Shown in pieces: positions 1 to 5,783 of a stretch of DNA of 7,147 nt (positions are counted from its first letter, which is position 1; each line of letters begins with the position of its first letter). The DNA lies in NCBI GenBank assembly GCA_937884485.1, contig CALGCG010000086.1, forward strand, positions 1 through 7,147, given 5' to 3'. Position numbers and translations under genes: made by a program. The notes under the pieces are model-generated. The model was not told the origin of the DNA and searched no databases. It saw only the letters and a list, made by a program, of their open reading frames with translations. Origin of the DNA: an uncultured Bacteroidales bacterium. Its GTDB lineage: Bacteria; Bacteroidota; Bacteroidia; Bacteroidales; P3.

Positions 1-2
1 AT

Positions 3-353
3 CTGGAAGTGTTCCGCGGCTGTATCCGCGGCTGTAGGTTCTGCCAGGCAGGCTTCAGTTGCCGTCCCGTCCGGAAGAAGAGTCCGAAAGTGTTGTACAA
101 GCAGGCTGTGGAAATGCTGGAATATTCCGGTAATAACGAAATAACCATTTCCAGTCTGTCTACTTCTGATTACCGCGGATTGAAGGAACTGACAGATGCG
201 CTGATTCCCTACTGTGAGCAGCAGAAGGTGAACCTTTCCGTGCCTTCTCTACGGGCTGATAATTTCTCCCGGGAACTTATGGAAAAACTGCAGACTGTCC
301 GAAGAAGACAGTCTGCTTTCATTTTATTCACTTTCTCTACCGTCACGTCGTAG
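3..353 (+). CDS. Radical SAM protein, internal fragment (TIGR03960-like), incomplete at both ends
   Basis: The reading frame enters from the left edge (codons from base 3) and holds a radical SAM [4Fe-4S] motif, FRGCIRGCRFC, i.e. CxxxCxxC with cysteines encoded at about bases 21-44. These cysteines bind the cluster that cleaves S-adenosylmethionine. It is followed by segments typical of the large B12-binding radical SAM family I know as TIGR03960: PVRKKS, ISSLSTSDYRGL, NLSVPSLRADNF and EKLQTVR. Family members normally continue after this point with a segment like SGLTFAPEAGTQ and a further few hundred residues. Here homology stops near base 305, and the frame runs through the antisense of the FKBP gene to a TAG at 351-353. 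The preceding N-terminal part lies outside the window. The substrate of this family is not established. The fragment resembles clostridial sequences more than Bacteroidetes ones (from memory), so it may not belong to the same genome as the rest. It is unlikely to make a working enzyme as it stands. Confidence 0.8.
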   Translation: MEVFRGCIRGCRFCQAGFSCRPVRKKSPKVLYKQAVEMLEYSGNNEITISSLSTSDYRGLKELTDALIPYCEQQKVNLSVPSLRADNFSRELMEKLQTVRRRQSAFILFTFSTVTS

Positions 354-838
354 ATGAGGACCAGACGGCTCTTGATTCTGTCGCCGTCACCTGCCACGCC
401 GAAGGCTTGTTCCGAGGGCAGAATGACACGTGCCTGGCTTCCTTGACGGAGGGTCATCAGGGCGGCGTCGAGGCCACGGTTGGGTTGCATGTGTCCCGCC
501 ACAATGGTTTCGTGCTGGTTGCTGTAGATGGTTGTCCCGTCGATTGCTTCCACATTGTAGACGATGCTGACGGTGTCCTCATATGCCACCTGTGGCCCAT
601 TGCCATGGTGGAATTCCATCACCCGGGCTCCGCCGGCGAGGAGGTCCATTTTCCAGCCACGACGAGAGGCATAGGCGTCAATCTGTGTGTTCTCGCTGTT
701 GGCGATGTATCGATTGGCATTGATGAGGTTCTCTTTCAAGGTGTCGCCCTTGGAAGCCTGCACGTCCACCACGGGCACATCGCCGCAACTTGTGGCGAGG
801 AGTGTCAGTAGTGCTATTGCCAATACGTTGTTTTTCAT
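209..838 (-). CDS. FKBP-type peptidyl-prolyl isomerase-like lipoprotein, abnormal C-terminus
   Basis: The start is the ATG at 838-836. Residues 1-18 form a lipoprotein signal (MKNN, hydrophobic LAIALLTLLATS, then Cys18), predicting a lipidated envelope protein. A helical region (about 35-65) leads into an FKBP-like domain at about 80-170: YEDTVSIVYNVEAIDG, then GLDAALMTLRQGSQARVILP and AFGVAGDGDRI, ending in LVLIYDVTVEKV. FKBPs catalyse proline cis-trans isomerisation and act as chaperones. Here three pocket residues differ from human FKBP12: the Asp37 position is Tyr105, Trp59 is Leu123 and Tyr82 is Phe146, so isomerase activity may be weak. The recognisable protein ends near residue 172 (base 323). 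The last ~37 residues are antisense to the radical SAM gene and are probably not native. The gene lies 12 nt downstream of the DHH phosphoesterase gene on the same strand and is probably cotranscribed. FKBP fold confidence is high; the C-terminus is not trustworthy. Confidence 0.85.
   Translation of the reverse strand: MKNNVLAIALLTLLATSCGDVPVVDVQASKGDTLKENLINANRYIANSENTQIDAYASRRGWKMDLLAGGARVMEFHHGNGPQVAYEDTVSIVYNVEAIDGTTIYSNQHETIVAGHMQPNRGLDAALMTLRQGSQARVILPSEQAFGVAGDGDRIKSRLVLIYDVTVEKVNKMKADCLLRTVCSFSISSREKLSARREGTERFTFCCSQ
290..316. repeat. Perfect 10-bp inverted repeat at the radical SAM/FKBP junction
   Basis: GCAGACTGTC at 290-299 and GACAGTCTGC at 307-316 are exact reverse complements around a 7-nt spacer. 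On the minus strand the hairpin is followed by AGTTTTTCC, and on the plus strand by TTTCATTTTATT, so it resembles a Rho-independent terminator in both directions. However, the left arm and the A-tract at 283-287 are ordinary codons of the radical SAM gene (EKLQTV). It may therefore be a product of the junction rather than an evolved terminator. Confidence 0.6.
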
Positions 839-850
839 AATTTAGTACCG

Positions 851-1882
851 TTATAGTCCAAGTTCTGCTTTAACCTTCTTCACCGTGTCCTCCAGGCTCA
901 GGTGGCTTGTGGCACCGGCGGCACGCTCGTGTCCGCCGCCGTCGAACATCTTGTGGGCAAGTTGGTTGACGTCAACCTTGCATTTCGAGCGCAGCGAGAG
1001 ACGCACCTGGCCGCTTTCTTCGCGTATGAGGATTGCGCAGTCTATGTCTTTCAGTTTCATCACTTCGTTCACAAGCCCTGTCAGCTCGGAACTCTCCACA
1101 TTGTATTTCTTGATGTCTTCCTGCCTGATGACCATCAAGGCGCATTCTTTGTCCTTGTATACGGTGAGAAGTTGGCTCATGGCATAGCCAAAGAATTGCA
1201 GCCGGTTGACAGTGAAAACATTTTTGATTTCGCGGTTGATTTCCATCGGGTCGATGCCCATCTGCGACAACTGTGCGGCAGCGAGATAGAGGCTTTCTTG
1301 GCGGTTGCTGTAACTGAATGTGCCGGTGTCGGTACAGATGCCCGTGTAGAGGCTTTTGGCGGCATCGGGGAGGATGCTCTCACTGCCAAAGGACCGGCTT
1401 ATGGCCCAGAAAATCAGTTCGCAGGTGCTGGAAATATCGGGGTCGGAAACCACTATGTCGAATGCCGTGCGGTCGGGTTCCACATGGTGGTCGAAGAGTA
1501 TCTTCGCTGCAGGAGAAGCCTTTAGCATGTCCGCGAGGTTGCCGGTACGGTCGAGGTTGCTGACATCCATGGCCACGATGAGGTCGGCTCCTGCGATAGC
1601 CTCGCGGCAGCGCTCGGCATCGGCTTTGCCGCTGAGGATGCACTGGGTGTTGGGCAGCCATGACAGGTCGTCGGGGCACCCGTCGGGCAGCATGGGGTGG
1701 AGTGTGGCGGTGGTTATGTGGCGCAGAATGGCATACATGGCAGTCACCGACCCCACGGCATCGCCGTCGGCGTTGGTGTGTGCCGTAAGCACAATGTGAC
1801 GGGCATCCGTCAGGCGGCGCCTGAGGGCGTCGGGGCTCCAGCCGTCGACCAATTCCAGCGTGCTTTTGTAGTCAATCTTCAT
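851..1882 (-). CDS. DHH/DHHA1 phosphoesterase, NrnA-like (nanoRNase / pAp phosphatase)
   Basis: A 343-residue protein starting at the ATG at 1882-1880. An in-frame TTG at 1903 would add seven residues but lies only about 17 nt from the predicted transcription start, so the ATG is preferred. DHH-family metal-binding motifs are in order: HTNADGDAVGS (35-45), DVSNLDR (106-112), the DHH triplet at 131-133, and CTDTGTFSYS (183-192). The C-terminal DHHA1 domain carries GGGHERAAG (315-323). This arrangement and length fit the NrnA/RecJ-like subfamily. Members use Mn2+ to degrade 2-5 nt RNA oligomers and to dephosphorylate 3'-phosphoadenosine 5'-phosphate, in the cytoplasm. It is much shorter than true RecJ exonuclease. 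A cyclic-di-AMP/pApA phosphodiesterase role is also possible within the superfamily; no GGDEF or membrane segment is present. It is probably the first gene of an operon with the FKBP gene (12-nt gap). Confidence 0.93.
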   Translation of the reverse strand: MKIDYKSTLELVDGWSPDALRRRLTDARHIVLTAHTNADGDAVGSVTAMYAILRHITTATLHPMLPDGCPDDLSWLPNTQCILSGKADAERCREAIAGADLIVAMDVSNLDRTGNLADMLKASPAAKILFDHHVEPDRTAFDIVVSDPDISSTCELIFWAISRSFGSESILPDAAKSLYTGICTDTGTFSYSNRQESLYLAAAQLSQMGIDPMEINREIKNVFTVNRLQFFGYAMSQLLTVYKDKECALMVIRQEDIKKYNVESSELTGLVNEVMKLKDIDCAILIREESGQVRLSLRSKCKVDVNQLAHKMFDGGGHERAAGATSHLSLEDTVKKVKAELGL

Positions 1883-1926
1883 GTGCGTCAATACATTAAC
1901 CAATTCCTTTGGATAGAATCCAATTG

Positions 1927-1934
1927 CAAAGATA
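1927..1934 (-). promoter_or_regulatory. Bacteroidetes-type -7 promoter box for the DHH phosphoesterase operon
   Basis: On the minus strand this reads TATCTTTG, a full match to the Bacteroidetes primary-sigma -7 consensus TAnnTTTG, followed by the CA commonly seen after it. It sits about 45 nt upstream of the ATG at 1882, which would give a leader of about 35-40 nt. The -33 element (TTTG) about 20 nt further upstream is poor (GTTA or TTAT), so the assignment rests on the -7 box and its position. Confidence 0.6.
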
Positions 1935-1988
1935 CGATTTTAATATTAATTAGGATAACTTTTATAAAAAAAATATTTTTCAACTTGC

Positions 1989-2024
1989 TGTCAACATTTG
2001 AAAAAAAAGAAAGGGGTGTTGACA
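1989..2024 (+). repeat. 8-bp perfect inverted repeat upstream of the exported-protein/dxs operon
   Basis: TGTCAACA at 1989-1996 and TGTTGACA at 2017-2024 are exact reverse complements, separated by 20 bp and about 28 bp apart centre to centre. On plus-strand RNA the stem can be extended by three U-G pairs (UUU at 1997-1999 with GGG at 2014-2016), leaving a purine-rich 14-nt loop. No U-run follows, so it is not a typical terminator. It could be a leader hairpin or operator half-sites, or chance in a low-complexity region. Confidence 0.35.
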
Positions 2025-2059
2025 ATAAAACAAGACCATTTGCGTTTAAGAGAGAAAAT

Positions 2060-3052
2060 ATGGGAAAGAAACTAAACTCAATATTGCTGACCTTTGTGCT
2101 GTTCGCCTCGGTTGCAGGTGCGCAGGACAAAGGGATTATGGCCGATTATCAAACCCGTCTTACGTCGTTGATAGGGCGTATAGCAGAGGCTCCGACGGAC
2201 AATGAACGATATCTGGCTTCGGAGGAGGCCGTGCAATTGCTTTGCAAGGCGCTGGACGAAGAGGATTCGGAACAATGGAAATGGAATCTGCCCGACTATG
2301 TGTCGGTTCTTACATCGCCTGACGGTTTGTTCCGCATTTTCTCCTGGGCCGTAATACGCGACAACGGCGAATTTGAATGCTTCGGCATTGTGCAGTTTTA
2401 CAATGAGCGTGAAGAAGAATATGAATACCGGCTGCTCAACGACAAGTCGGATGAGATCATGAACCGCGAGGAGACCATCCTCACGGCCGACAACTGGTTG
2501 GGCGCCATCTATCAGGATATCATACAGGTGTCCGCCGGCAGCCGTACCTATTACACCCTTCTGGGGTGGAACGGGGTGGACAACATCACCGATCGCAAGA
2601 TAATCGAACCGGTGTGGATCAAAGGCGGTGAGCCTCAGTTCGGGGCCCCTCTTTTCCGCCGTATGCGCAACCAGCGGCGTGTCGTGCTGGAGTATACCAA
2701 CGACGCAATGGTGAGTCTGGCCTATGAGACACAGGTCATTCAGGAGGTTGAACACAAGCGGGAGAAGGTGAAGGGTACCAACCGCTCCCGCACGGTCGAA
2801 ATAGTAAAGGAACACAAAGAGAAGGTAATCATCTTCGACGAAGTGGAAGCCCAGATTCCCGGCATGGAAGGTCTCTATCAATATTATGTGCCGTCGGGAA
2901 CCGAGCTTGCCTATGCTTTCGTCGATGGCAAGTGGGAACTGCGCCAGGGTGCCCAAGGCCGCCTCTCGGACAAGAAGCTGAACAAAGATTTCGCCCCACT
3001 GCCCAAGCAGGTGCCCAGCTACGACTTCAATAACCAAAGAGAACAACAATGA
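2060..3052 (+). CDS. Conserved exported protein of unknown function, coupled to dxs
   Basis: A 330-residue protein. I chose the ATG at 2060 because it is followed by a clear signal peptide (MGKK, hydrophobic SILLTFVLFASV, then AGA/Q cleavage after residue 21) and preceded by an A/G-rich AGAGAGAAAAT stretch. The longer open frame upstream covers the intergenic region and the antisense of the DHH gene. No lipobox or further membrane segment is seen, so the product is probably periplasmic. Notable parts are APTDNERY (44-51), VSVLTSPDGLFRIFSWAV (81-98), TADNWLGAIYQDI (142-154), TYYTLLGWNG (163-172), a Lys/Glu-rich basic stretch at about 229-256, and GMEGLYQYYVPSGTELAYAF (268-287) leading to GKWELR. 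I do not recognise a named domain; it resembles hypothetical proteins of Bacteroidales. Its stop codon overlaps the dxs start as ATGA, so the two are almost certainly cotranscribed and translationally coupled. Confidence 0.85.
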   Translation: MGKKLNSILLTFVLFASVAGAQDKGIMADYQTRLTSLIGRIAEAPTDNERYLASEEAVQLLCKALDEEDSEQWKWNLPDYVSVLTSPDGLFRIFSWAVIRDNGEFECFGIVQFYNEREEEYEYRLLNDKSDEIMNREETILTADNWLGAIYQDIIQVSAGSRTYYTLLGWNGVDNITDRKIIEPVWIKGGEPQFGAPLFRRMRNQRRVVLEYTNDAMVSLAYETQVIQEVEHKREKVKGTNRSRTVEIVKEHKEKVIIFDEVEAQIPGMEGLYQYYVPSGTELAYAFVDGKWELRQGAQGRLSDKKLNKDFAPLPKQVPSYDFNNQREQQ

Positions 3053-4926
3053 CCTTGCGCGATATAAACAGTCCCGCCGACCTCAAGAAGCTTGATCCGG
3101 GACAACTGCAATCCATTGCCGACGAACTGCGCGCCTATATCGTCGACACCCTCTCCACCCATCCTGGCCATCTGGCCTCGAGCCTCGGCACCGTCGAACT
3201 CACCGTGGCCTTGCACTATGTATTCAACACCCCCGACGACAAACTCATCTGGGACGTGGGCCACCAGGCCTATGCCCACAAGATCCTCACCGGCCGACGC
3301 GAGGCATTCCAGACCATACGCACCTACAACGGTATCAGCGGCTTCCCCAAAATGAGCGAAAGCACCTACGACGCCTTCGGCACCGGCCACAGCTCCACCT
3401 CCATTTCCGCCGCCCTTGGCATGGCGGTGGCGTCGCGCATGCTCGGCAACACCACACGCAAGCATATTGCCGTCATCGGCGACGGCTCATTGACGGGAGG
3501 ACAAGCCTTTGAAGCATTGAACAATGTAGGCCTGTCCAAAGCCAATATCCTCGTCATACTCAACGATAACGGCATCTCGATAGACAAGGCCGTAGGCGGC
3601 CTCAACAATAATCTGATGCGCATCACCTCCTCGCCGCGATACAACCAATTGAAGGAGCAGGTATGGCAGAAACTGGACACCGGAAAAGGATTCAGTCAGC
3701 GCTCCAAGGGTTTTGCGCAGAAGATGACGCGCTTGGCAAAAACCATCGCCCTTGGCACGCCGAATGTTTTCGAAGCCTTGGGTATACGGTATTTTGGCCC
3801 TGTCGACGGCCATGATATTGTCGGACTGACAGACATCCTGGAACGATTGAAAAACATCAGCGGACCGGTACTGCTGCACGTGGTTACGCGCAAGGGCAAA
3901 GGCCTCAAGCAGGCCGAGCAGAACCCCATTGTCTATCATGCTCCCGGCAAATTCGACGCCCATACAGGACAGCAGATTCTCAACAGCACGCAAGGCAAAC
4001 CGCTCAAGTTTCAAGAGGTTTTCGGCCACACCATTATAGAACTGGCCGAGAAAAACCCCGCCATAGTGGGCATCACCCCGGCCATGGCCACGGGGTGCTC
4101 GCTCAACCTAATGATGGATCGCATGCCCGACCGAGTCTTCGACGTCGGCATATCGGAACAACATGCGGTAACCTTTGCCGCCGGCCTCGCGGCACAAGGG
4201 ATGGTGCCGTTTTGCAACATCTACTCTTCTTTTGCCCAAAGAGCCTATGACCAGATGATTCACGACGTGGCGTTGCAGCGCCTGCCTGTCGTTTTCTGTC
4301 TGGATCGCGCGGGCCTTGTCGGCGACGATGGCCCCACACATCACGGTGTGTTCGACCTGGCGGCCCTCAGACCTATACCGGAATTGACGATTTGCGCCCC
4401 CATGGACGACCATGAGTTGCGCCACATGATGTACACAGCCCAACTTCCCGGCACAGGTCCTATAGTGATTCGCTATCCCCGCGGTTCAAGCGTCTACAGC
4501 GACTGGCAGTCGCCGATGGAGAAACTGGAGATAGGGAAGGGGCGTTGCCTGCGAGAGGGGAGTGATGTCGCTTTTGTCAGCCTCGGATTCCCTGGCAACG
4601 ATGCCATGAAAGCAGCAGAAGCCCTTGAGAAAGAGGGTGTTTCTGCTGCCGTGTATGATATGCGCTTCCTCAAGCCGTTGGACTGCGGCTTGCTTGATGA
4701 CATTGCTGCCAAGGGATACAAGAAAATCATCACCATTGAGGATGGAGTGAAACTGGGAGGATTCGGCGAATCGGTTGAAACATATTTCGCCGAGCATCAT
4801 TCCGAACAATGCGGCAGGATAACCGTCCTGGCCATTCCCGACAGTTTTGTCACTCACGGCAGCGTGGCCCAACTGAAACACATCTGCCATATCGACATCG
4901 ATGCGCTGATTGCCGCATCCAAATAA
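3049..4926 (+). CDS. dxs: 1-deoxy-D-xylulose-5-phosphate synthase (complete)
   Basis: This thiamine-diphosphate enzyme condenses pyruvate with glyceraldehyde 3-phosphate to form DXP, the first step of the MEP isoprenoid pathway and a precursor for thiamine and pyridoxal phosphate. It acts in the cytoplasm. The protein has 625 residues (E. coli 620). Visible are the N-terminal GHLASSLGTVELTVALH (40-56, His41 equivalent to E. coli His49), WDVGHQAYAHKILTG (68-82, His72), the ThDP/Mg motif GDGSLTGG (144-151) with NDNGISID downstream (172-179), KGKGLKQAE (282-290), the pyrimidine-domain glutamate in GISEQHAVTFAAG (Glu370), DRAGLVGDDGPTHHG (419-433, with Asp427 and His431) and RYPRG with Arg478. 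The C-terminal transketolase domain (about 500-620) includes DMRFLKPLD and IEDGVKLGGFG. All expected catalytic residues are present. The start at 3049 overlaps the upstream stop by 4 nt; only a weak GAGAA lies upstream, so translation may depend on coupling. Confidence 0.98.
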   Translation: MTLRDINSPADLKKLDPGQLQSIADELRAYIVDTLSTHPGHLASSLGTVELTVALHYVFNTPDDKLIWDVGHQAYAHKILTGRREAFQTIRTYNGISGFPKMSESTYDAFGTGHSSTSISAALGMAVASRMLGNTTRKHIAVIGDGSLTGGQAFEALNNVGLSKANILVILNDNGISIDKAVGGLNNNLMRITSSPRYNQLKEQVWQKLDTGKGFSQRSKGFAQKMTRLAKTIALGTPNVFEALGIRYFGPVDGHDIVGLTDILERLKNISGPVLLHVVTRKGKGLKQAEQNPIVYHAPGKFDAHTGQQILNSTQGKPLKFQEVFGHTIIELAEKNPAIVGITPAMATGCSLNLMMDRMPDRVFDVGISEQHAVTFAAGLAAQGMVPFCNIYSSFAQRAYDQMIHDVALQRLPVVFCLDRAGLVGDDGPTHHGVFDLAALRPIPELTICAPMDDHELRHMMYTAQLPGTGPIVIRYPRGSSVYSDWQSPMEKLEIGKGRCLREGSDVAFVSLGFPGNDAMKAAEALEKEGVSAAVYDMRFLKPLDCGLLDDIAAKGYKKIITIEDGVKLGGFGESVETYFAEHHSEQCGRITVLAIPDSFVTHGSVAQLKHICHIDIDALIAASK

Positions 4927-4929
4927 AAA

Positions 4930-4962
4930 ATCCCCGTGCAAGGGTGGAGCCTGCACGGGGAT
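4930..4962. terminator. Bidirectional Rho-independent terminator between dxs and the thioesterase gene
   Basis: An 11-bp perfect stem (ATCCCCGTGCA at 4930-4940, TGCACGGGGAT at 4952-4962) encloses an 11-nt loop that can add two inner G-C pairs. On the minus strand the stem is followed directly by a six-T run (complement of 4925-4930), a classic terminator for the thioesterase/argS unit. On the plus strand it begins 4 nt after the dxs stop and has a weaker T-rich tail (ATATTATT), so it probably also ends dxs transcripts. Confidence 0.9.
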
Positions 4963-4977
4963 ATTATTCGTCATATT

Positions 4978-4991
4978 TACTTAACATAACC
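4978..4991 (+). repeat. 14-bp direct repeat, copy 1 (downstream of dxs)
   Basis: TACTTAACATAACC recurs exactly at 5530-5543. This copy lies in the noncoding stretch between the terminator and the thioesterase stop codon. The match is borderline for a window of this size and may be chance. Confidence 0.35.
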
Positions 4992-5032
4992 CCGATATTC
5001 AGTATTTGGATATCCGGGACGGAAGGGCAATG

Positions 5033-5761
5033 TCAGCATTCAACGATTTTTGCTGCAACGCTAAGTCCACGAGAATTCGATATTTGGACAAAAGTAGCAT
5101 CGTTGTCCCGTTTACGCAAAACTGAGAGCTTGTCGTTGGGTTGTGTTTCGTGCTGGTAGTTCAGTTCGATGCTGAACGGGCGGTCGATGTTGAAGTCGGA
5201 TTGCATCAGGCTGTCGATAGCCAGTCGGACGTACTCCGAATTGTTGACATGCTGTGCGTGGTCGATGAGCGAAAATGTAGCCAGTTGTTCGTGCTGGCCA
5301 TCGGGAACCGACATGTCGGGCATCCGCAGCCGGTCGAGCACACTGTGGTCGGTGGCTTCCTCTTGATGGTATTCGTAGTCTGCCAGGGCTTCCTTCAGGC
5401 GTATGGGTCGCCGGCTGGCGAAGTCGATCATGGGCCAGTATGTGGTGCCGGCCAGCAGCGTCTCGCCTGCCGCATCCTTCATGCGGTAGTCGCGGAAGGC
5501 AAACAGACCGTCGTTTCCGCGCGACCACGTACTTAACATAACCTTTTCGAAGGCCGCAGGGCGTCTATATATAATATAGTACGCGCGCGAGATAATCCAT
5601 ATCCTGTTCTGTTTCAGCATGTCCTCATAGCCTATGCCGGTGGCCTTGCTGTGGAATTCAGACACCTCCTGGCAGAGCCTCACTGCCGCCCACGGGTGCA
5701 GCCGGTCGTGGCGATCGCACAGATACGACGGAATGTCCAAATGCTGTTCAAACAGTTCCAT
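5033..5761 (-). CDS. Acyl-ACP thioesterase (FatA/FatB-like, double hotdog)
   Basis: A 242-residue protein starting at ATG 5761-5759, with A-rich sequence and no Shine-Dalgarno upstream. Acyl-ACP thioesterases hydrolyse acyl-acyl carrier protein, releasing free fatty acid and ending chain elongation in the cytoplasm. The N-terminal hotdog half (about 5-130) contains HPWAAVRLCQEVSEFHS with GIGYEDML, the segment WIISRAYYIIYRRP, and TYWPMIDFASRRPIRL. The C-terminal half (about 158-242) has IDHAQHVNNSEYVRLAIDSL and the NYQHETQPNDKL stretch that carries the expected catalytic-region Glu205. In plant FatB and typical bacterial homologues the motif is DxNxHVN. Here it is D167-H-A169-Q-H171-V-N-N, so the Asn is Ala, which suggests a divergent subgroup. 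Length matches bacterial family members. It lies 22 nt downstream of argS on the same strand, so cotranscription is likely, and the hairpin at 4930-4962 ends the unit. Family assignment is confident; chain-length preference cannot be read from sequence. Confidence 0.9.
   Translation of the reverse strand: MELFEQHLDIPSYLCDRHDRLHPWAAVRLCQEVSEFHSKATGIGYEDMLKQNRIWIISRAYYIIYRRPAAFEKVMLSTWSRGNDGLFAFRDYRMKDAAGETLLAGTTYWPMIDFASRRPIRLKEALADYEYHQEEATDHSVLDRLRMPDMSVPDGQHEQLATFSLIDHAQHVNNSEYVRLAIDSLMQSDFNIDRPFSIELNYQHETQPNDKLSVLRKRDNDATFVQISNSRGLSVAAKIVEC
5530..5543 (+). repeat. 14-bp direct repeat, copy 2 (inside the thioesterase gene)
   Basis: This is an exact copy of TACTTAACATAACC at 4978-4991, about 550 bp away. 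Here it overlaps thioesterase codons (KVMLSTW region, antisense to the repeat as written). No target-site or element structure surrounds it. Confidence 0.35.
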
Positions 5762-5783
5762 AAGTGTTGTTTTTAGTTGATTG

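Larger units (their letters stand above)
1883..2059. other. AT-rich divergent intergenic region
   Basis: This separates the leftward DHH phosphoesterase operon from the rightward exported-protein/dxs operon and must hold promoters for both. The leftward -7 box is at 1927-1934. For the rightward unit no full TAnnTTTG match is present. The nearest is AACATTTG at 1993-2000 (one mismatch), with no good -33 element. A TTGACA at 2019-2024 resembles a -35 box but has no clear partner. The region also holds small AT palindromes (TTAATATTAA at 1940-1949, AAAAATATTTTT at 1969-1980) and an 8-bp inverted repeat described separately. Confidence 0.7.

Noticed and set aside
1883..1903. TTG start at 1903 for the DHH phosphoesterase
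   Set aside because: It would leave only about 17 nt between the predicted transcription start and the start codon and adds seven residues unlike the family. The ATG at 1882 is preferred.
1697..2059. Upstream extension of the exported-protein frame to a start at 1697
   Set aside because: It would run through the antisense of the DHH gene and the AT-rich promoter region and would bury the obvious signal peptide in the interior of the protein.
2078..3049. Open frame of 323 codons on the minus strand opposite the exported-protein gene
   Set aside because: It has no recognisable motif. The plus-strand gene has a signal peptide, a plausible start and an ATGA overlap with dxs, so the antisense frame is a shadow.
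5563..5590. AT-rich palindrome CTATATATAATATAG next to a GCGCGC run inside the thioesterase gene
   Set aside because: It is explained by the codons of the Y-Y-I-I-Y-R-R segment; there is no sign of a regulatory or mobile function.
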